Assembly: GCA_902761905.1 (NCBI GenBank)
Contig: CACWMK010000053.1
Location: 1 to 56,421 of the forward strand
Source of the DNA: an uncultured Prevotellaceae bacterium
GTDB taxonomy: Bacteria; Bacteroidota; Bacteroidia; Bacteroidales; Bacteroidaceae
Reading direction: 5' to 3'
DNA: 56,421 bases
Below, piece after piece: positions 1 through 8,602 of the stretch (its first letter is position 1; each line of letters begins with the position of its first letter). The notes beneath the pieces were generated by a model, which made no database searches, had not been told where the DNA came from, and saw only the letters and a list, made by a program, of their open reading frames with translations. The translations under genes were made by a program, and so were the position numbers.

Positions 1-1
1 C

Positions 2-154
2 GAGAAGCACTACCCACACCACTGCGCCGTTATGTTCGGCCATCAGGGTAAGTATCTCTGGGAGGTTCTCAAGTACATGGGTATCCCCGTTGACGAGATC
101 GACTACAACTTCCCCAAGGGCAATTTCTACCCAACAGAGAATCCATTCGCATAA
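2..154 (+). CDS. C-terminal fragment, possibly a sugar isomerase
   Basis: Only the last 50 codons are in the window; the frame is open from the first base and ends at TAA 152-154. The tail reads EKHYPHHCAVMFGHQGKYLW and ends in NPFA. The His-rich start and the FGHQGKYLWEVLKYMGIP segment suggest a metal-dependent sugar isomerase of the fucose/arabinose isomerase-like type, but this is a weak impression from a short tail. A hairpin terminator follows 25 bp after the stop, so this is the last gene of its transcript. It converges on the outer-membrane protein gene that follows. Confidence 0.5.
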   Translation, partial: EKHYPHHCAVMFGHQGKYLWEVLKYMGIPVDEIDYNFPKGNFYPTENPFA

Positions 155-179
155 ACAACGAAAGATGATCTCAATAAAC

Positions 180-217
180 AAGCCGCAGTCCTCACAAAGG
201 GCTGCGGCTTAGTTTTT
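180..217 (+). terminator. Rho-independent terminator
   Basis: AAGCCGCAG (180-188) pairs with CTGCGGCTT (202-210), extended by a G-T wobble and two G-C pairs, with a 7-nt loop. It is followed by AGTTTTTT. It ends the preceding plus-strand gene and separates it from the convergent minus-strand gene. Confidence 0.85.
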
Positions 218-231
218 TATAACTGATACAA

Positions 232-852
232 TTAAAGTCCGAGCTTATAACCAATTGTGAATTGGATAACACTGTTCTTGGTTCCATCTCCTCCTGGTAC
301 AGACAATATCTTTGTTAAACCTGCATTATAACGGAGCTCCAATTCCACGTTATTGAAATCGTACGAGATACCAACGGGAATAGACAGATCGAACTTGTGA
401 AGTGTTACATCCATTCCTGCTGCTTTGTACGACTCCTCAAGTCCTACTTCTGCATCAACACCATTGCTACTAATCTTCACCTTGTCGTTGATCAGGAATC
501 CAGGCTGCAAACCTACCTTTACCGATAGGTTATCAGTAACGCGACAGGCTGCAATTACAGGCACGTTGATATAGTCCATCTTGATGGTGCCATCGATACC
601 TTGAAATTTAGCCTTACAACCCTGTTGAGAATACATAGCGCCAAACGACAGTGCCACCTTGGGTGAAGCTACATAGCCAAATTCTCCTCCTACTGTGAAT
701 GCTGTACGTGTTTTCGCATCGTTGTCATTCGTCATTGTAGTAAAGTTAATACCAACTTTGGGCATGAAGCTCCATTCGCCCACACCATTCTGTGCAAAAC
801 TGCACAACGAGGTTGACATCAAGACAACCATCGATAGAATTTTCTTTTTCAT
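232..852 (-). CDS. Outer-membrane beta-barrel protein (porin family)
   Basis: 206 aa. The N-terminus MKKKILSMVVLMSTSLCSFA is a signal peptide with predicted cleavage before or after Gln21. The rest alternates polar and hydrophobic residues with Gly/aromatic turns, such as GEFGYVASPKVALSFGAMY. It ends in the hydrophobic strand VIQFTIGYKLGL, as expected for an 8-strand Bacteroidetes barrel (OMP_b-brl type). Ligand or role is unknown. It is a single-gene unit with a promoter -7 box at 919-926. The upstream intergenic region is unusually long and repeat-rich. Confidence 0.8.
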   Translation of the reverse strand: MKKKILSMVVLMSTSLCSFAQNGVGEWSFMPKVGINFTTMTNDNDAKTRTAFTVGGEFGYVASPKVALSFGAMYSQQGCKAKFQGIDGTIKMDYINVPVIAACRVTDNLSVKVGLQPGFLINDKVKISSNGVDAEVGLEESYKAAGMDVTLHKFDLSIPVGISYDFNNVELELRYNAGLTKILSVPGGDGTKNSVIQFTIGYKLGL

Positions 853-918
853 CTTTAGCTTTTTTTTGAGTAATTAATATTGTTGTGATAAACCATTAAG
901 TTCGCACATTTCATGGTG

Positions 919-926
919 CAAAGGTA
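919..926 (-). promoter_or_regulatory. Promoter -7 box of the barrel gene
   Basis: TACCTTTG on the minus strand, matching Bacteroidetes TAnnTTTG, about 67 bp upstream of the ATG at 852. No clear -33 TTTG is seen at the usual distance. Confidence 0.6.
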
Positions 927-975
927 ACTATTATTTTCTAAAAGATGTTATACTATTCCAAAAAATTGATTTTAT

Positions 976-1246
976 AAAAAAATCCCTCATCTCTCACATA
1001 ATCTCTCGAAACCCGCATAAACACAGGTGTTTCAGGATGTGAGAGATTATTTTTATCCCTCACATATCCCTCACATATCTCTCACATCATCCCTCACTTT
1101 TGTTGTCTGTCATTGAATTAGTACGTGAGAGATCGGGTGAGAGATAAGTGAGGGATCAAGTGAGGGATCAAGTGAGGGATGATTTTTCAAGAAGTCCCTG
1201 TTTATGCGGGTTTCGAGTGGTTTAAGTGAGGGATTGAGAGATTTTT
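976..1246. repeat. 271-bp imperfect palindrome with GTGAGGGA iterations
   Basis: The two arms are symmetric about position 1111. The best-conserved block, CTCGAAACCCGCATAAACA at 1005-1023, is repeated perfectly inverted at 1199-1217. Around it both arms carry runs of CCCTCAC/CTCTCAC (left) and GTGAGGGA/GTGAGAGA (right), spaced 11-12 bp, about one helical turn. No coding frame explains it. It could be a non-autonomous mobile element, a protein-binding iteron cluster or a large RNA hairpin; the sequence does not decide. Confidence 0.8.
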
Positions 1247-1280
1247 GAAAAACTCTATAAAAATAAGAATCGTCTTTCTT

Positions 1281-1434
1281 GTTCGAACTATGTCTTTGAA
1301 TGGTTCGAATTATGTCTTCAGGTTGTTCGACCTATTCCTTATAGTGTATTCCCTTAGGTGGAATAGTTTATTCCCAACTTGGGAACGATTCATTCCCAAC
1401 GTGGGAACATTTCATTCCCAGGCTGGGAATTTAC
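1281..1434. repeat. 22-bp-phased array, seven units, palindromic TTCCCA-N3-TGGGAA
   Basis: Seven successive 22-bp units start at 1281, 1303, 1325, 1347, 1369, 1391 and 1413. The first three begin GTTCGA. The last three hold perfect 15-bp palindromes TTCCCA-N3-TGGGAA at 1371-1385, 1393-1407 and 1415-1429. The fourth is a degenerate version. The array ends 12 bp from the stop codon of the LD-carboxypeptidase. The same palindrome, with the same period, recurs at 23947-24012. Confidence 0.85.
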
Positions 1435-1446
1435 ACCAAAACACTA

Positions 1447-2394
1447 TTAATAATGTAGCGTTACCCCATCGCTTCCCACTTCTAGCGTAGCTTTTGCACC
1501 CGTTAGTAGTGGGAAGTTTTTTAGGTGAGCATGACCTACTGGGAAGTCGTTGCATACAGGTATGTGCCAATGCTGTAGGTATTCGTGCAGGATGGCATAC
1601 ATATCGTCAAAGCCATTCTCTGGGTGCTTGTACTTATTGAATTGACCAGCGATAACGGCACGGACATGGGATTGTAAGCCACGAACCTCGATATTGTGCA
1701 GCATGCGGTCTACTTTGCTCATCCCTTCGCCTGTATCCTCAATAAACAGAATGATGTCATTCAGCATTATTGGATCGAAATCAGATCCGGCCAGATCGTT
1801 GAACACACTCATATTGCCACCAACGATAGTTCCCTCAGCCTTACCTGTTATATTAAGGGGATGGGGAGCTACACGATAGGTTGGCAGATCACCAACAAGC
1901 ATACGACGCAAAGCCTGACTAACGGTATCTGTTCCCTCGTAAGTATTCAGTGCATAGCACATCGAACCATGAATGCCCTTCACGCCAGCCCTAGCTTCTG
2001 CACATAGCAAGGCTGTAACGTCGCTAAAGCCGATAATCATCTTGGGGTATTGTCTGAGTGTATCAAGCGATAGACGCGAAAGAAGATGAGCCGCACCATC
2101 ACCACCTCTCGAACACATAATTGCCTTGACAGATGGCTCGCGTAAGGCCCATAATAAATCACTTAGTCGGTCATCGATAGTGCCTGCAAAACCATGATAA
2201 ACATTTAGTGCATTAGGCGCTACCACGCAATGATAGCCCCACTTTTCTAGCGTGCGGATTCCACCATTAATCGTTGTGGTATCAGTAGCGCTCGATGGTG
2301 ATATGATAGCGATTGTATCGCCTGGATGCAGATATTGTGCTGAAAGCGAAAGCATCCAGCAGAGCATCAGCGATATCAGGCAACACTTCTTCAT
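1447..2394 (-). CDS. LD-carboxypeptidase, peptidase family S66
   Basis: 315 aa with a signal peptide (MKKCCLISLMLCWMLSLSAQ), so it should act in the periplasm. S66 enzymes (LdcA) remove the terminal D-Ala from peptidoglycan tetrapeptides; MccF relatives cleave microcin C. Visible family features are PGDTIAIISPSS at the N-terminus, RGGDGAAHLL, the nucleophile segment IGFSDVTALL (Ser near residue 124), and the C-terminal GHAHLKNFPLLTGAKATLEV with the expected catalytic His. Length fits the family. It is a single-gene unit whose promoter lies almost on the ATG, so the mRNA may be nearly leaderless. Confidence 0.88.
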   Translation of the reverse strand: MKKCCLISLMLCWMLSLSAQYLHPGDTIAIISPSSATDTTTINGGIRTLEKWGYHCVVAPNALNVYHGFAGTIDDRLSDLLWALREPSVKAIMCSRGGDGAAHLLSRLSLDTLRQYPKMIIGFSDVTALLCAEARAGVKGIHGSMCYALNTYEGTDTVSQALRRMLVGDLPTYRVAPHPLNITGKAEGTIVGGNMSVFNDLAGSDFDPIMLNDIILFIEDTGEGMSKVDRMLHNIEVRGLQSHVRAVIAGQFNKYKHPENGFDDMYAILHEYLQHWHIPVCNDFPVGHAHLKNFPLLTGAKATLEVGSDGVTLHY

Positions 2395-2402
2395 ATTGCT
2401 GG

Positions 2403-2432
2403 CAAAAGTAGCAAATTATTTTGGGATAACAA
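2403..2432 (-). promoter_or_regulatory. Promoter of the LD-carboxypeptidase gene
   Basis: Minus strand TTG (2430-2432), 19 bp, TACTTTTG (2403-2410). The ATG begins at 2394, only 8 bp beyond the -7 box, implying a very short or absent 5' leader. Confidence 0.6.
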
Positions 2433-2506
2433 TTATTTAAGTCGAAAATTTTGCTGCAACACAACAAATACGACATCCCTGCCAATATGATTATTTGTGA
2501 TTAGTC

Positions 2507-2902
2507 TTATTTAGATTGGAATAGTTGATCCTTAAAGAATTGGATTGCATTCTTCAATGGTTCAAGATCGTTCTTGATAATATCAAAGACGGCATCTGGG
2601 TCAACTTCGAAATAATGATGGGCTATAACATCTCTAACACCCATAACACCTTTCCAATCTATCGAAGGATAAGTCTTAAGAAGTTCTTTGTTTGTGAGTT
2701 TATCAAGCGTCTTAACGCCTTCTCCTAATGCTATTAATACCATACAAGCTGCATCAAGCTTCTCCATCCCTGAGGGTGATGTCAAATAATCGTTAACAGA
2801 ATGAATCTCTAAAGAACGTTCTTGTAATCTTGTTATGGCTGTATCAATATTCTTGAGGGTCTCGTAGACCATCGCAATATTATCAGTAGACTCGAACTCC
2901 AT
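2507..2902 (-). CDS. hepT: HepT-like toxin (DUF86)
   Basis: 131 aa, all-helical, with the HepT RNase signature Rx4HxY seen as RDVIAHHY near residue 92. HepT-family toxins are HEPN RNases. Their MntA partner neutralises them by adding AMP to the conserved Tyr, which is present here. The start overlaps the end of the mntA-like gene by 20 bp, so the two are translationally linked in the usual antitoxin-then-toxin order. The pair sits downstream of a housekeeping repair cluster but has its own promoter. Confidence 0.88.
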   Translation of the reverse strand: MEFESTDNIAMVYETLKNIDTAITRLQERSLEIHSVNDYLTSPSGMEKLDAACMVLIALGEGVKTLDKLTNKELLKTYPSIDWKGVMGVRDVIAHHYFEVDPDAVFDIIKNDLEPLKNAIQFFKDQLFQSK

Positions 2903-3176
2903 ATTTTTGAATTTGCTGTTTAAACAATTGGTTCATGCTTTCTCTCATACGTACTACGTCAACAGAACAACCTAATAGTTCTTGCAAATAGACTTTTACA
3001 CCAGCCTGTTTAAAAAGGTTGGGCTTCATTTCTACGCACACATCAACATCGCTGCCTTCTTTTTGTTCGTTTCTGGCAACGGAACCAAATAGAAGCATCG
3101 AACTTACCCCGTAGTGCTCACTAAGATACTGACGAGTGGACTTCAGTTTTTCAATCGTCTGTGCTCTGTCTAACAT
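2883..3176 (-). CDS. mntA: MntA-like nucleotidyltransferase antitoxin
   Basis: 97 aa from ATG 3176 (MLDRAQTIEK). The frame is open to 3230, but that upstream ATG lies beyond the promoter -7 box at 3200-3207, so it cannot be the start. The minimal nucleotidyltransferase motif GSx(9-10)DxD is seen as LLFGSVARNEQKEGSDVDV. These proteins AMPylate the HepT active-site Tyr. The C-terminus SMNQLFKQQIQKYGVRVY is typical of the family. Confidence 0.87.
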   Translation of the reverse strand: MLDRAQTIEKLKSTRQYLSEHYGVSSMLLFGSVARNEQKEGSDVDVCVEMKPNLFKQAGVKVYLQELLGCSVDVVRMRESMNQLFKQQIQKYGVRVY

Positions 3177-3199
3177 AAGCGATGTTTTATTTCTGTGGG

Positions 3200-3207
3200 C
3201 AAAGATA
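3200..3207 (-). promoter_or_regulatory. Promoter -7 box of mntA-hepT
   Basis: TATCTTTG on the minus strand, 24 bp upstream of ATG 3176. It decides the mntA start. Confidence 0.6.
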
Positions 3208-3258
3208 GGAAATAATTCCTTAACTTCCAAACTTTATTTGAAAAAAGCAAGAAATTTA

Positions 3259-3876
3259 TTAGTAGCCTATGAAACTGAACATCTGTTGGTAGGCCTGGGC
3301 TTTCTTGTCGAAGGCCAAGGGATAGGCCCTGGAGGATGATGGAAGGCGGTAGAGCACTAGCTGACGGGTGTTGGGGATAGGTACGTAGGTGTTAACTTTG
3401 GGGGGTGTTGGGATATTGAGCGAGGCACAGATGGTGTCTGTGGCTTTTTCGCCAGTGGTGACAATGGCTCGCAGATGTGGTAGTTGAGCGATGAGAGCAG
3501 GAATATCCGTTGGTTCTACCACTTCGAGGAATTTGTCGGAAGCATTATCTTTAAGTCTACGGACGGCTGAGGAGGTATCGAAGAAGGCGAGACCCTTCTC
3601 TTGGCAGAATGCTACGATATCATCTATCTTGAAACGTTTTTCGGCAAGATCGACAAAGTGGTTGCGATCGCCAAAGAACACTTGTCCCTCGATGCGCCAA
3701 TGATCGTTGATGAAGTTGGGATAGTAAAAATCGATGCACCATCGCTTGCGTTGTGGTGGGAAACTGCCCAGGAACAGCACTTTTGCATTTGTTGGCAGAA
3801 AGGGTATCAACGGATGATACTCCACGTCACTGCTACTGCGACGTATATTCTCTGTGTTAAGATAACTCTTTGTCAT
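3259..3876 (-). CDS. Uracil-DNA glycosylase-like protein
   Basis: 205 aa. KVLFLGSFPPQRKRW near residue 33 matches the first active-site motif of the UDG superfamily (G-S-FPP variant of GxxPG). RLPSSSRAYPLAFDKK near residue 177 matches the C-terminal DNA-intercalation region. The middle PHLRAIVTTGEKA is the typical beta strand. Its likely role is excision of deaminated bases. The start is 11 bp downstream of the mutS stop, so it is probably co-transcribed with this other repair gene. Exact base specificity (uracil or hypoxanthine) cannot be read from the sequence. Confidence 0.75.
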   Translation of the reverse strand: MTKSYLNTENIRRSSSDVEYHPLIPFLPTNAKVLFLGSFPPQRKRWCIDFYYPNFINDHWRIEGQVFFGDRNHFVDLAEKRFKIDDIVAFCQEKGLAFFDTSSAVRRLKDNASDKFLEVVEPTDIPALIAQLPHLRAIVTTGEKATDTICASLNIPTPPKVNTYVPIPNTRQLVLYRLPSSSRAYPLAFDKKAQAYQQMFSFIGY

Positions 3877-3887
3877 AGCTGAAAAGG

Positions 3888-6506
3888 TTACTTTCCGCTA
3901 ACTATCTTCTTGATGTCGTTGAGTTTGTTCAGGGCCTCGATTGGTGTTAGGTTGTTTACGTCGAGGCCTAGGATTTCATCTCGGACCTGGCAAAGCACAG
4001 GGTCATCGAGCTGGAAGAACGATAGCTGCATGCCTTCGCGAGAGTTGGCGATTTCTGTGGTGGGCTTGCCTACGGCACCTACTTGGGCGTTGTCGCTCTC
4101 CAGTTGCTTCAGGATGACGTTAGCACGCTTTACTATCGAGCGGGGCATACCAGCGATTTCGGCTACGTGTATACCAAACGAGTGCTCAGAGCCACCACGC
4201 TCCAGTTTGCGAAGGAAGATAACCTTGCCATCAACCTCTTTTACTGAGACGTTGTAATTCTTGATACGATTGAAGTTCTTCTCCATTTCGTTCAACTCGT
4301 GGTAGTGGGTGGCGAACAGTGTGCGAGGATGGCCTTTGGCATTCTCGTGCAGATATTCTACGATGGCCCAAGCTATCGAGATACCATCGTAAGTACTTGT
4401 ACCACGACCTAACTCATCGAAGAGTACCAACGAGCGCGATGATACATTATTCAGAATGTTAGAAGCCTCAGTCATCTCGACCATAAAGGTTGATTCGCCC
4501 AGCGAAATGTTATCGCTGGCACCTACACGAGTGAATATTTTATCCACCAGACCGATTCTGGCGGCCTCTGCGGGCACAAAGCATCCTATCTGGGCCAACA
4601 GTACTATCAAAGCCGTTTGACGCAACAGCGCCGATTTACCAGCCATGTTTGGACCAGTGATGATGATAATCTGCTGACGCTCATTGTCGAGCAGGATATC
4701 ATTTGGTACATAATATTCGCCAAGTGGCAACTCCTGTTCGATAACAGGGTGGCGGCCTTGCTTGATATCGATAACCTCTGACGAGTCGATGACAGGACGG
4801 ATATACTTGTTTTCCTCAGCTGCCTTAGCAAAGCTGAGCAAACAGTCCAGACGGGCAACGATATTGGCATTGATCTGAATCTGAGGTATAAACTCCTGCA
4901 TGCTCATAATCAGGTCGTTGAAGAGCTTAGCCTCGAGCGAGAGGATCTTATCCTCTGCACCAAGAATCTTCTCTTCGTACTCCTTCAGCTCCTGAGTGAT
5001 ATAGCGCTCGGCCTGAGCCAGTGTCTGTTTGCGGACCCACTCTGGTGGAACAAGTTCCTTATAGGTGTTGCGAACCTCAAGATAGTAGCCGAACACATTG
5101 TTGTAGCCTATCTTAAGACTCTGGATACCAGTCTCTTGCGCCTCGCGCTCTTGTATCTTTAGCAGATAGTCCTTACCTGAATAAGCTATCTGGCGCAGCT
5201 CGTCGAGTTCCTGATTAACCCCGTCGCGAATCACGCCTCCCTTAGCTACCAGCTGTGGCGGATCGTTCTGTATCTCTTTCTCGATGCGGTCGCGCAACGA
5301 TTCGCAGAGGTTCAATTGCTCACCAATGCGATTAAGCGACTCGTTCTTGGCATATAGACAAGCAGTCTTTATTGGCTGGATGGCCTGCAGAGCAGTCTTT
5401 AGCTGTACCACTTCGCGAGGCGATACACGACCTACGGCAGCCTTAGATATGATACGCTCAAGGTCGCCAATGCGATGTATCTGATCGTCGATGCACTCGC
5501 GGAACTCAGGCTCGCGATAGTAATACTCTACCACATCCAGTCGCTCGTTGATGGGCTTTTCGTCCTTGAGTGGGAACACCAGCCAGCGGCGCAGCAATCG
5601 GCCACCCATAGGACTCACCGTCTTGTCGATGACATCCAGCAGCGACTTTCCATCCTCCTGCATGGGATAAACCAACTCCAGGCTACGGATGGTGAACTTA
5701 TCCAGTCGTACATACTTATCTTCCTCGATGCGTGAGATAGATGTGATATGACCTATCTGGGTGTGCTGAGTCTGCTCGAGATATTGCAGAATGGCTCCAG
5801 CAGCGATGATTCCTGATTGCAGATGGTCAACACCAAAGCCCTTAAGATTCTTCACGTTGAAGTGATGAAGCAGCTTCTGCTTACCTGTCTGATCGGTAAA
5901 CACCCAGTCGTCCAACTGGAATGTGAAGTATTTAGTGCCGAAGTTGCGCTCAAAGTCCTGTTTGCGATTGCGGTCGAAGAGCACCTCCTTTGGCGAGAAG
6001 TTGCCTAGTAGTTTCTCTACGTAGTCAGCCGTTCCCTCACCTGTAAGGAACTCACCCGTAGAGATATCGAGGAAGGCCACACCCATACTCGACTTGCCAA
6101 AGTGGATAGCCGCAAGAAAGTTGTTCTCCTTGTAGTTAAGCACATTGTCGCTCATGGCCACACCTGGTGTTACCAGTTCTGTGATGCCACGCTTAACAAG
6201 TTTTTTGGTGAGTTTGGGATCTTCCAGCTGGTCGCAGATGGCCACACGTTTGCCAGCACGAATCAGCTTAGGTAAATAGGTGTCCAGCGCGTGATGTGGA
6301 AATCCTGCCATCTCGTCGCCTTTATTGTAACCGTTGTTACGATGCGTCAGCGTGATACCAAGAATCTTCGAGGCAGTTATAGCATCTTCGCAATAAGTTT
6401 CATAGAAGTCGCCACACCTGAACAGCATTACTGCATCAGGATGTTTCGCCTTCAAATCGAAGAACTGTTTCATCATAGGAGTAAGTTCCTTGCCTTCTTT
6501 TGCCAT
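3888..6506 (-). CDS. mutS: DNA mismatch repair protein MutS
   Basis: 872 aa, full length. The N-terminal mismatch-reading motif is present ([14 protein letters not shown], the GxFYE variant in which Phe stacks on the mismatch). The ATPase core has Walker [14 protein letters not shown] near residue 620, Walker [17 protein letters not shown] and the FATHYHEL switch. MutS recognises mismatches and recruits MutL. It lies 17 bp downstream of lgt and just upstream of the glycosylase gene, in a ychF-lgt-mutS-glycosylase run. Confidence 0.97.
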   Translation of the reverse strand: MAKEGKELTPMMKQFFDLKAKHPDAVMLFRCGDFYETYCEDAITASKILGITLTHRNNGYNKGDEMAGFPHHALDTYLPKLIRAGKRVAICDQLEDPKLTKKLVKRGITELVTPGVAMSDNVLNYKENNFLAAIHFGKSSMGVAFLDISTGEFLTGEGTADYVEKLLGNFSPKEVLFDRNRKQDFERNFGTKYFTFQLDDWVFTDQTGKQKLLHHFNVKNLKGFGVDHLQSGIIAAGAILQYLEQTQHTQIGHITSISRIEEDKYVRLDKFTIRSLELVYPMQEDGKSLLDVIDKTVSPMGGRLLRRWLVFPLKDEKPINERLDVVEYYYREPEFRECIDDQIHRIGDLERIISKAAVGRVSPREVVQLKTALQAIQPIKTACLYAKNESLNRIGEQLNLCESLRDRIEKEIQNDPPQLVAKGGVIRDGVNQELDELRQIAYSGKDYLLKIQEREAQETGIQSLKIGYNNVFGYYLEVRNTYKELVPPEWVRKQTLAQAERYITQELKEYEEKILGAEDKILSLEAKLFNDLIMSMQEFIPQIQINANIVARLDCLLSFAKAAEENKYIRPVIDSSEVIDIKQGRHPVIEQELPLGEYYVPNDILLDNERQQIIIITGPNMAGKSALLRQTALIVLLAQIGCFVPAEAARIGLVDKIFTRVGASDNISLGESTFMVEMTEASNILNNVSSRSLVLFDELGRGTSTYDGISIAWAIVEYLHENAKGHPRTLFATHYHELNEMEKNFNRIKNYNVSVKEVDGKVIFLRKLERGGSEHSFGIHVAEIAGMPRSIVKRANVILKQLESDNAQVGAVGKPTTEIANSREGMQLSFFQLDDPVLCQVRDEILGLDVNNLTPIEALNKLNDIKKIVSGK

Positions 6507-6523
6507 ATCTACCTATAATATTT

Positions 6524-7357
6524 TTATGCTTGTTTCTTGGCTTTTATCATACAATAAGCGCCTAAGATGATAAAGGGAATACTGAGTATCTGACCCATAT
6601 CTATAGGCAATGATGCTTCGAAGGCTTCTTGTATCTCCTTGGTGTATTCGATGAAGAAGCGGAAGGTGAAGATATACGTAAGGCAGAAGCCGAAATACCA
6701 ACCTGTGCCGATCTTCTCTGGCATCTTTTTATGCAGATACCACATGATGGCAAACAGAATAGCATAGGCAATAGCCTCGTAAAGCTGTCCTGGATGACGT
6801 GGTACGGCATCTACATTCTCGAAGATGAATGCCCAGGGCACATCTGTTATCTTACCGATAATCTCAGAGTTCATCAGGTTGCCCAAGCGGATAAAGCAGG
6901 CTGTGGTACCTGTGGCGATGGCGATATTATCTAGAACCGTCCATATGCCAAGCTTGGTTTTTCGCACATACATCCACAGGGCAATCATAAGTCCAAGTGT
7001 TCCTCCATGCGAAGCAAGTCCTGCATAGCCTATAAGCTTCCAACCGCCTTCAGGCAGTATGCGTATAGGCAGTATCATCTCTATCAAACCCTTGCCTGAG
7101 GTCAGGAAATAATCGGGTTCGTAGAAGATACAATGCCCCAGACGGGCACCAATCAGTATGCCAAAGAAGCAATAGATGAAGAGTGGATCGAAGTATTCGT
7201 CCTTAATCTTCTGCTCCTTGTATAGGCGCTGAACCACGAAGTAGGCCAGAGCCAAGCCGATGATCCACATCAGTCCGTACCAACGAACAGCGATGGGACC
7301 TAAACGGAATGCCTCGAGGTCGGGCTGCCAGACGATATAGTTGAGAAGGTTCATCAT
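6524..7357 (-). CDS. lgt: Prolipoprotein diacylglyceryl transferase
   Basis: 277 aa inner-membrane enzyme that transfers diacylglycerol to the lipobox Cys of prolipoproteins. About seven membrane segments are evident. Family signatures include [14 protein letters not shown] near the N-terminus, [10 protein letters not shown] (catalytic His region), [14 protein letters not shown] (Lgt signature) and RHPGQLYEA. The start overlaps the ychF stop by 4 bp (7354-7357). Confidence 0.96.
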   Translation of the reverse strand: MMNLLNYIVWQPDLEAFRLGPIAVRWYGLMWIIGLALAYFVVQRLYKEQKIKDEYFDPLFIYCFFGILIGARLGHCIFYEPDYFLTSGKGLIEMILPIRILPEGGWKLIGYAGLASHGGTLGLMIALWMYVRKTKLGIWTVLDNIAIATGTTACFIRLGNLMNSEIIGKITDVPWAFIFENVDAVPRHPGQLYEAIAYAILFAIMWYLHKKMPEKIGTGWYFGFCLTYIFTFRFFIEYTKEIQEAFEASLPIDMGQILSIPFIILGAYCMIKAKKQA

Positions 7358-8454
7358 ACGTTAAAGCGGAAATGCATAATGTCGCCATCCTGTACAACGT
7401 ACTCCTTACCCTCAACGGCCAGCTTACCAGCCTCGCGTACAGCAGCCTCAGAGCCATACTGGATATAGTCGTCGTACTTGATAACCTCTGCACGGATAAA
7501 GCCCTTCTCGAAGTCGGTATGTATAACTCCAGCGCACTGAGGAGCCTTCCAACCCTTCTTATATGTCCATGCCTTAACCTCCATCTCGCCAGCGGTGATA
7601 AAGGTCTCGAGGTTAAGCAGAGCGTAGGCCTTCTTAATCAGACGGTTTACACCACTCTCTTCCAAGCCGAGTTCCTCAAGGAACATCTGCTTGTCCTCAT
7701 AGCTCTCCAGCTCAGCGATATCCTCTTCGGTCTTAGCTGCGATAACCATTGTTTCAGCACCTTCCTCCTTGGCGAGTTCTTCAACTTTCTTGGTGAAGTC
7801 GTTACCGCTCTTAGCGTCAGCTTCGCCTACGTTGCAAACGTAGAGAACTGGCTTTGATGTGAGCAGGAAGAGGTTGCGAGCACAATCCTGCTCGTCCTTG
7901 CTCTCAAACTCTACGATACGGGCATTCTTACCCTGCTCGAGCACCTCTTTATAGGCGTGCAGCACGGTAGCCTCAATCTTAGCGTCCTTATTACCAGCAG
8001 CTGCAGCCTTCTCTGTCTTAGCCAGTCGGCTCTCGATAGTCTCGAGGTCCTTAAGTTGGAGCTCTGTATCAATAATCTCCTTATCGCGGATGGGGTCGAT
8101 AGTACCATCAACGTGTGTGATATTCTCATCCTCGAAGCAACGGAGCACATGGATGATAGCATCAGTCTCACGGATGTTGCCAAGGAATTTGTTGCCCAGT
8201 CCCTCGCCCTTAGAGGCGCCTTTAACGAGACCAGCGATGTCTACAATCTCACATGTAGCAGGAACGATGCGTCCTGGGTGAACCAACTCTGCGAGTTTGG
8301 TCAGTCTTTCATCAGGTACAGTGATTACACCCACATTGGGTTCGATCGTACAAAAGGGAAAGTTTGCTGCCTGAGCCTTTGCGCTCGACAGACAATTAAA
8401 CAAGGTAGACTTGCCCACATTTGGCAGTCCTACAATACCACATTTTAATGCCAT
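7354..8454 (-). CDS. ychF: Ribosome-associated ATPase YchF/Obg family
   Basis: 366 aa. G1 motif [12 protein letters not shown] at residues 8-19, [14 protein letters not shown] switch region, [20 protein letters not shown], and a C-terminal TGS domain ending [15 protein letters not shown]. YchF (OLA1) prefers ATP and is a translation- and stress-linked factor. It is the first gene of the run into lgt, mutS and the glycosylase, and it is preceded by two tandem promoters. Confidence 0.96.
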   Translation of the reverse strand: MALKCGIVGLPNVGKSTLFNCLSSAKAQAANFPFCTIEPNVGVITVPDERLTKLAELVHPGRIVPATCEIVDIAGLVKGASKGEGLGNKFLGNIRETDAIIHVLRCFEDENITHVDGTIDPIRDKEIIDTELQLKDLETIESRLAKTEKAAAAGNKDAKIEATVLHAYKEVLEQGKNARIVEFESKDEQDCARNLFLLTSKPVLYVCNVGEADAKSGNDFTKKVEELAKEEGAETMVIAAKTEEDIAELESYEDKQMFLEELGLEESGVNRLIKKAYALLNLETFITAGEMEVKAWTYKKGWKAPQCAGVIHTDFEKGFIRAEVIKYDDYIQYGSEAAVREAGKLAVEGKEYVVQDGDIMHFRFNV

Positions 8455-8482
8455 TTTCTTCTATAAACGTTTATTTCGGGTG

Positions 8483-8514
8483 CAAAGGTACGATTAAGTG
8501 AGCAAAAAACCAAA
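8483..8514 (-). promoter_or_regulatory. Proximal ychF promoter
   Basis: Minus strand TTTG (8511-8514), 20 bp, TACCTTTG (8483-8490), 28 bp upstream of the ychF ATG. Confidence 0.7.
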
Positions 8515-8538
8515 TTTATTTGAGTTTTTTAGAACGTG

Positions 8539-8567
8539 AGTACCTTCGAACATCGTTCAAAGGTACT
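8539..8567. promoter_or_regulatory. 29-bp palindrome over the distal ychF promoter
   Basis: AGTACCTTCGAAC (8539-8551) and GTTCAAAGGTACT (8555-8567) are inverted repeats with one mismatch around a 3-nt centre. The right half contains the distal -7 box, so the palindrome could be an operator, or a hairpin near the 5' end of the distal transcript. Confidence 0.55.
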
Positions 8568-8588
8568 GTAAATTAAGGAAAAACCAAA
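8558..8588 (-). promoter_or_regulatory. Distal ychF promoter
   Basis: Minus strand TTTG (8585-8588), 19 bp, TACCTTTG (8558-8565). The block CAAATAAATTTGGTTTTT around the -33 element is repeated at the proximal promoter about 74 bp downstream, suggesting promoter duplication. Confidence 0.6.
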
Positions 8589-8602
8589 TTTATTTGTTTT
8601 TT

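Noticed and set aside
1281-1434. Series of rho-independent terminators
   Set aside because: The hairpins have 6-bp stems without following T-runs, and the exact 22-bp phase is not needed for termination.
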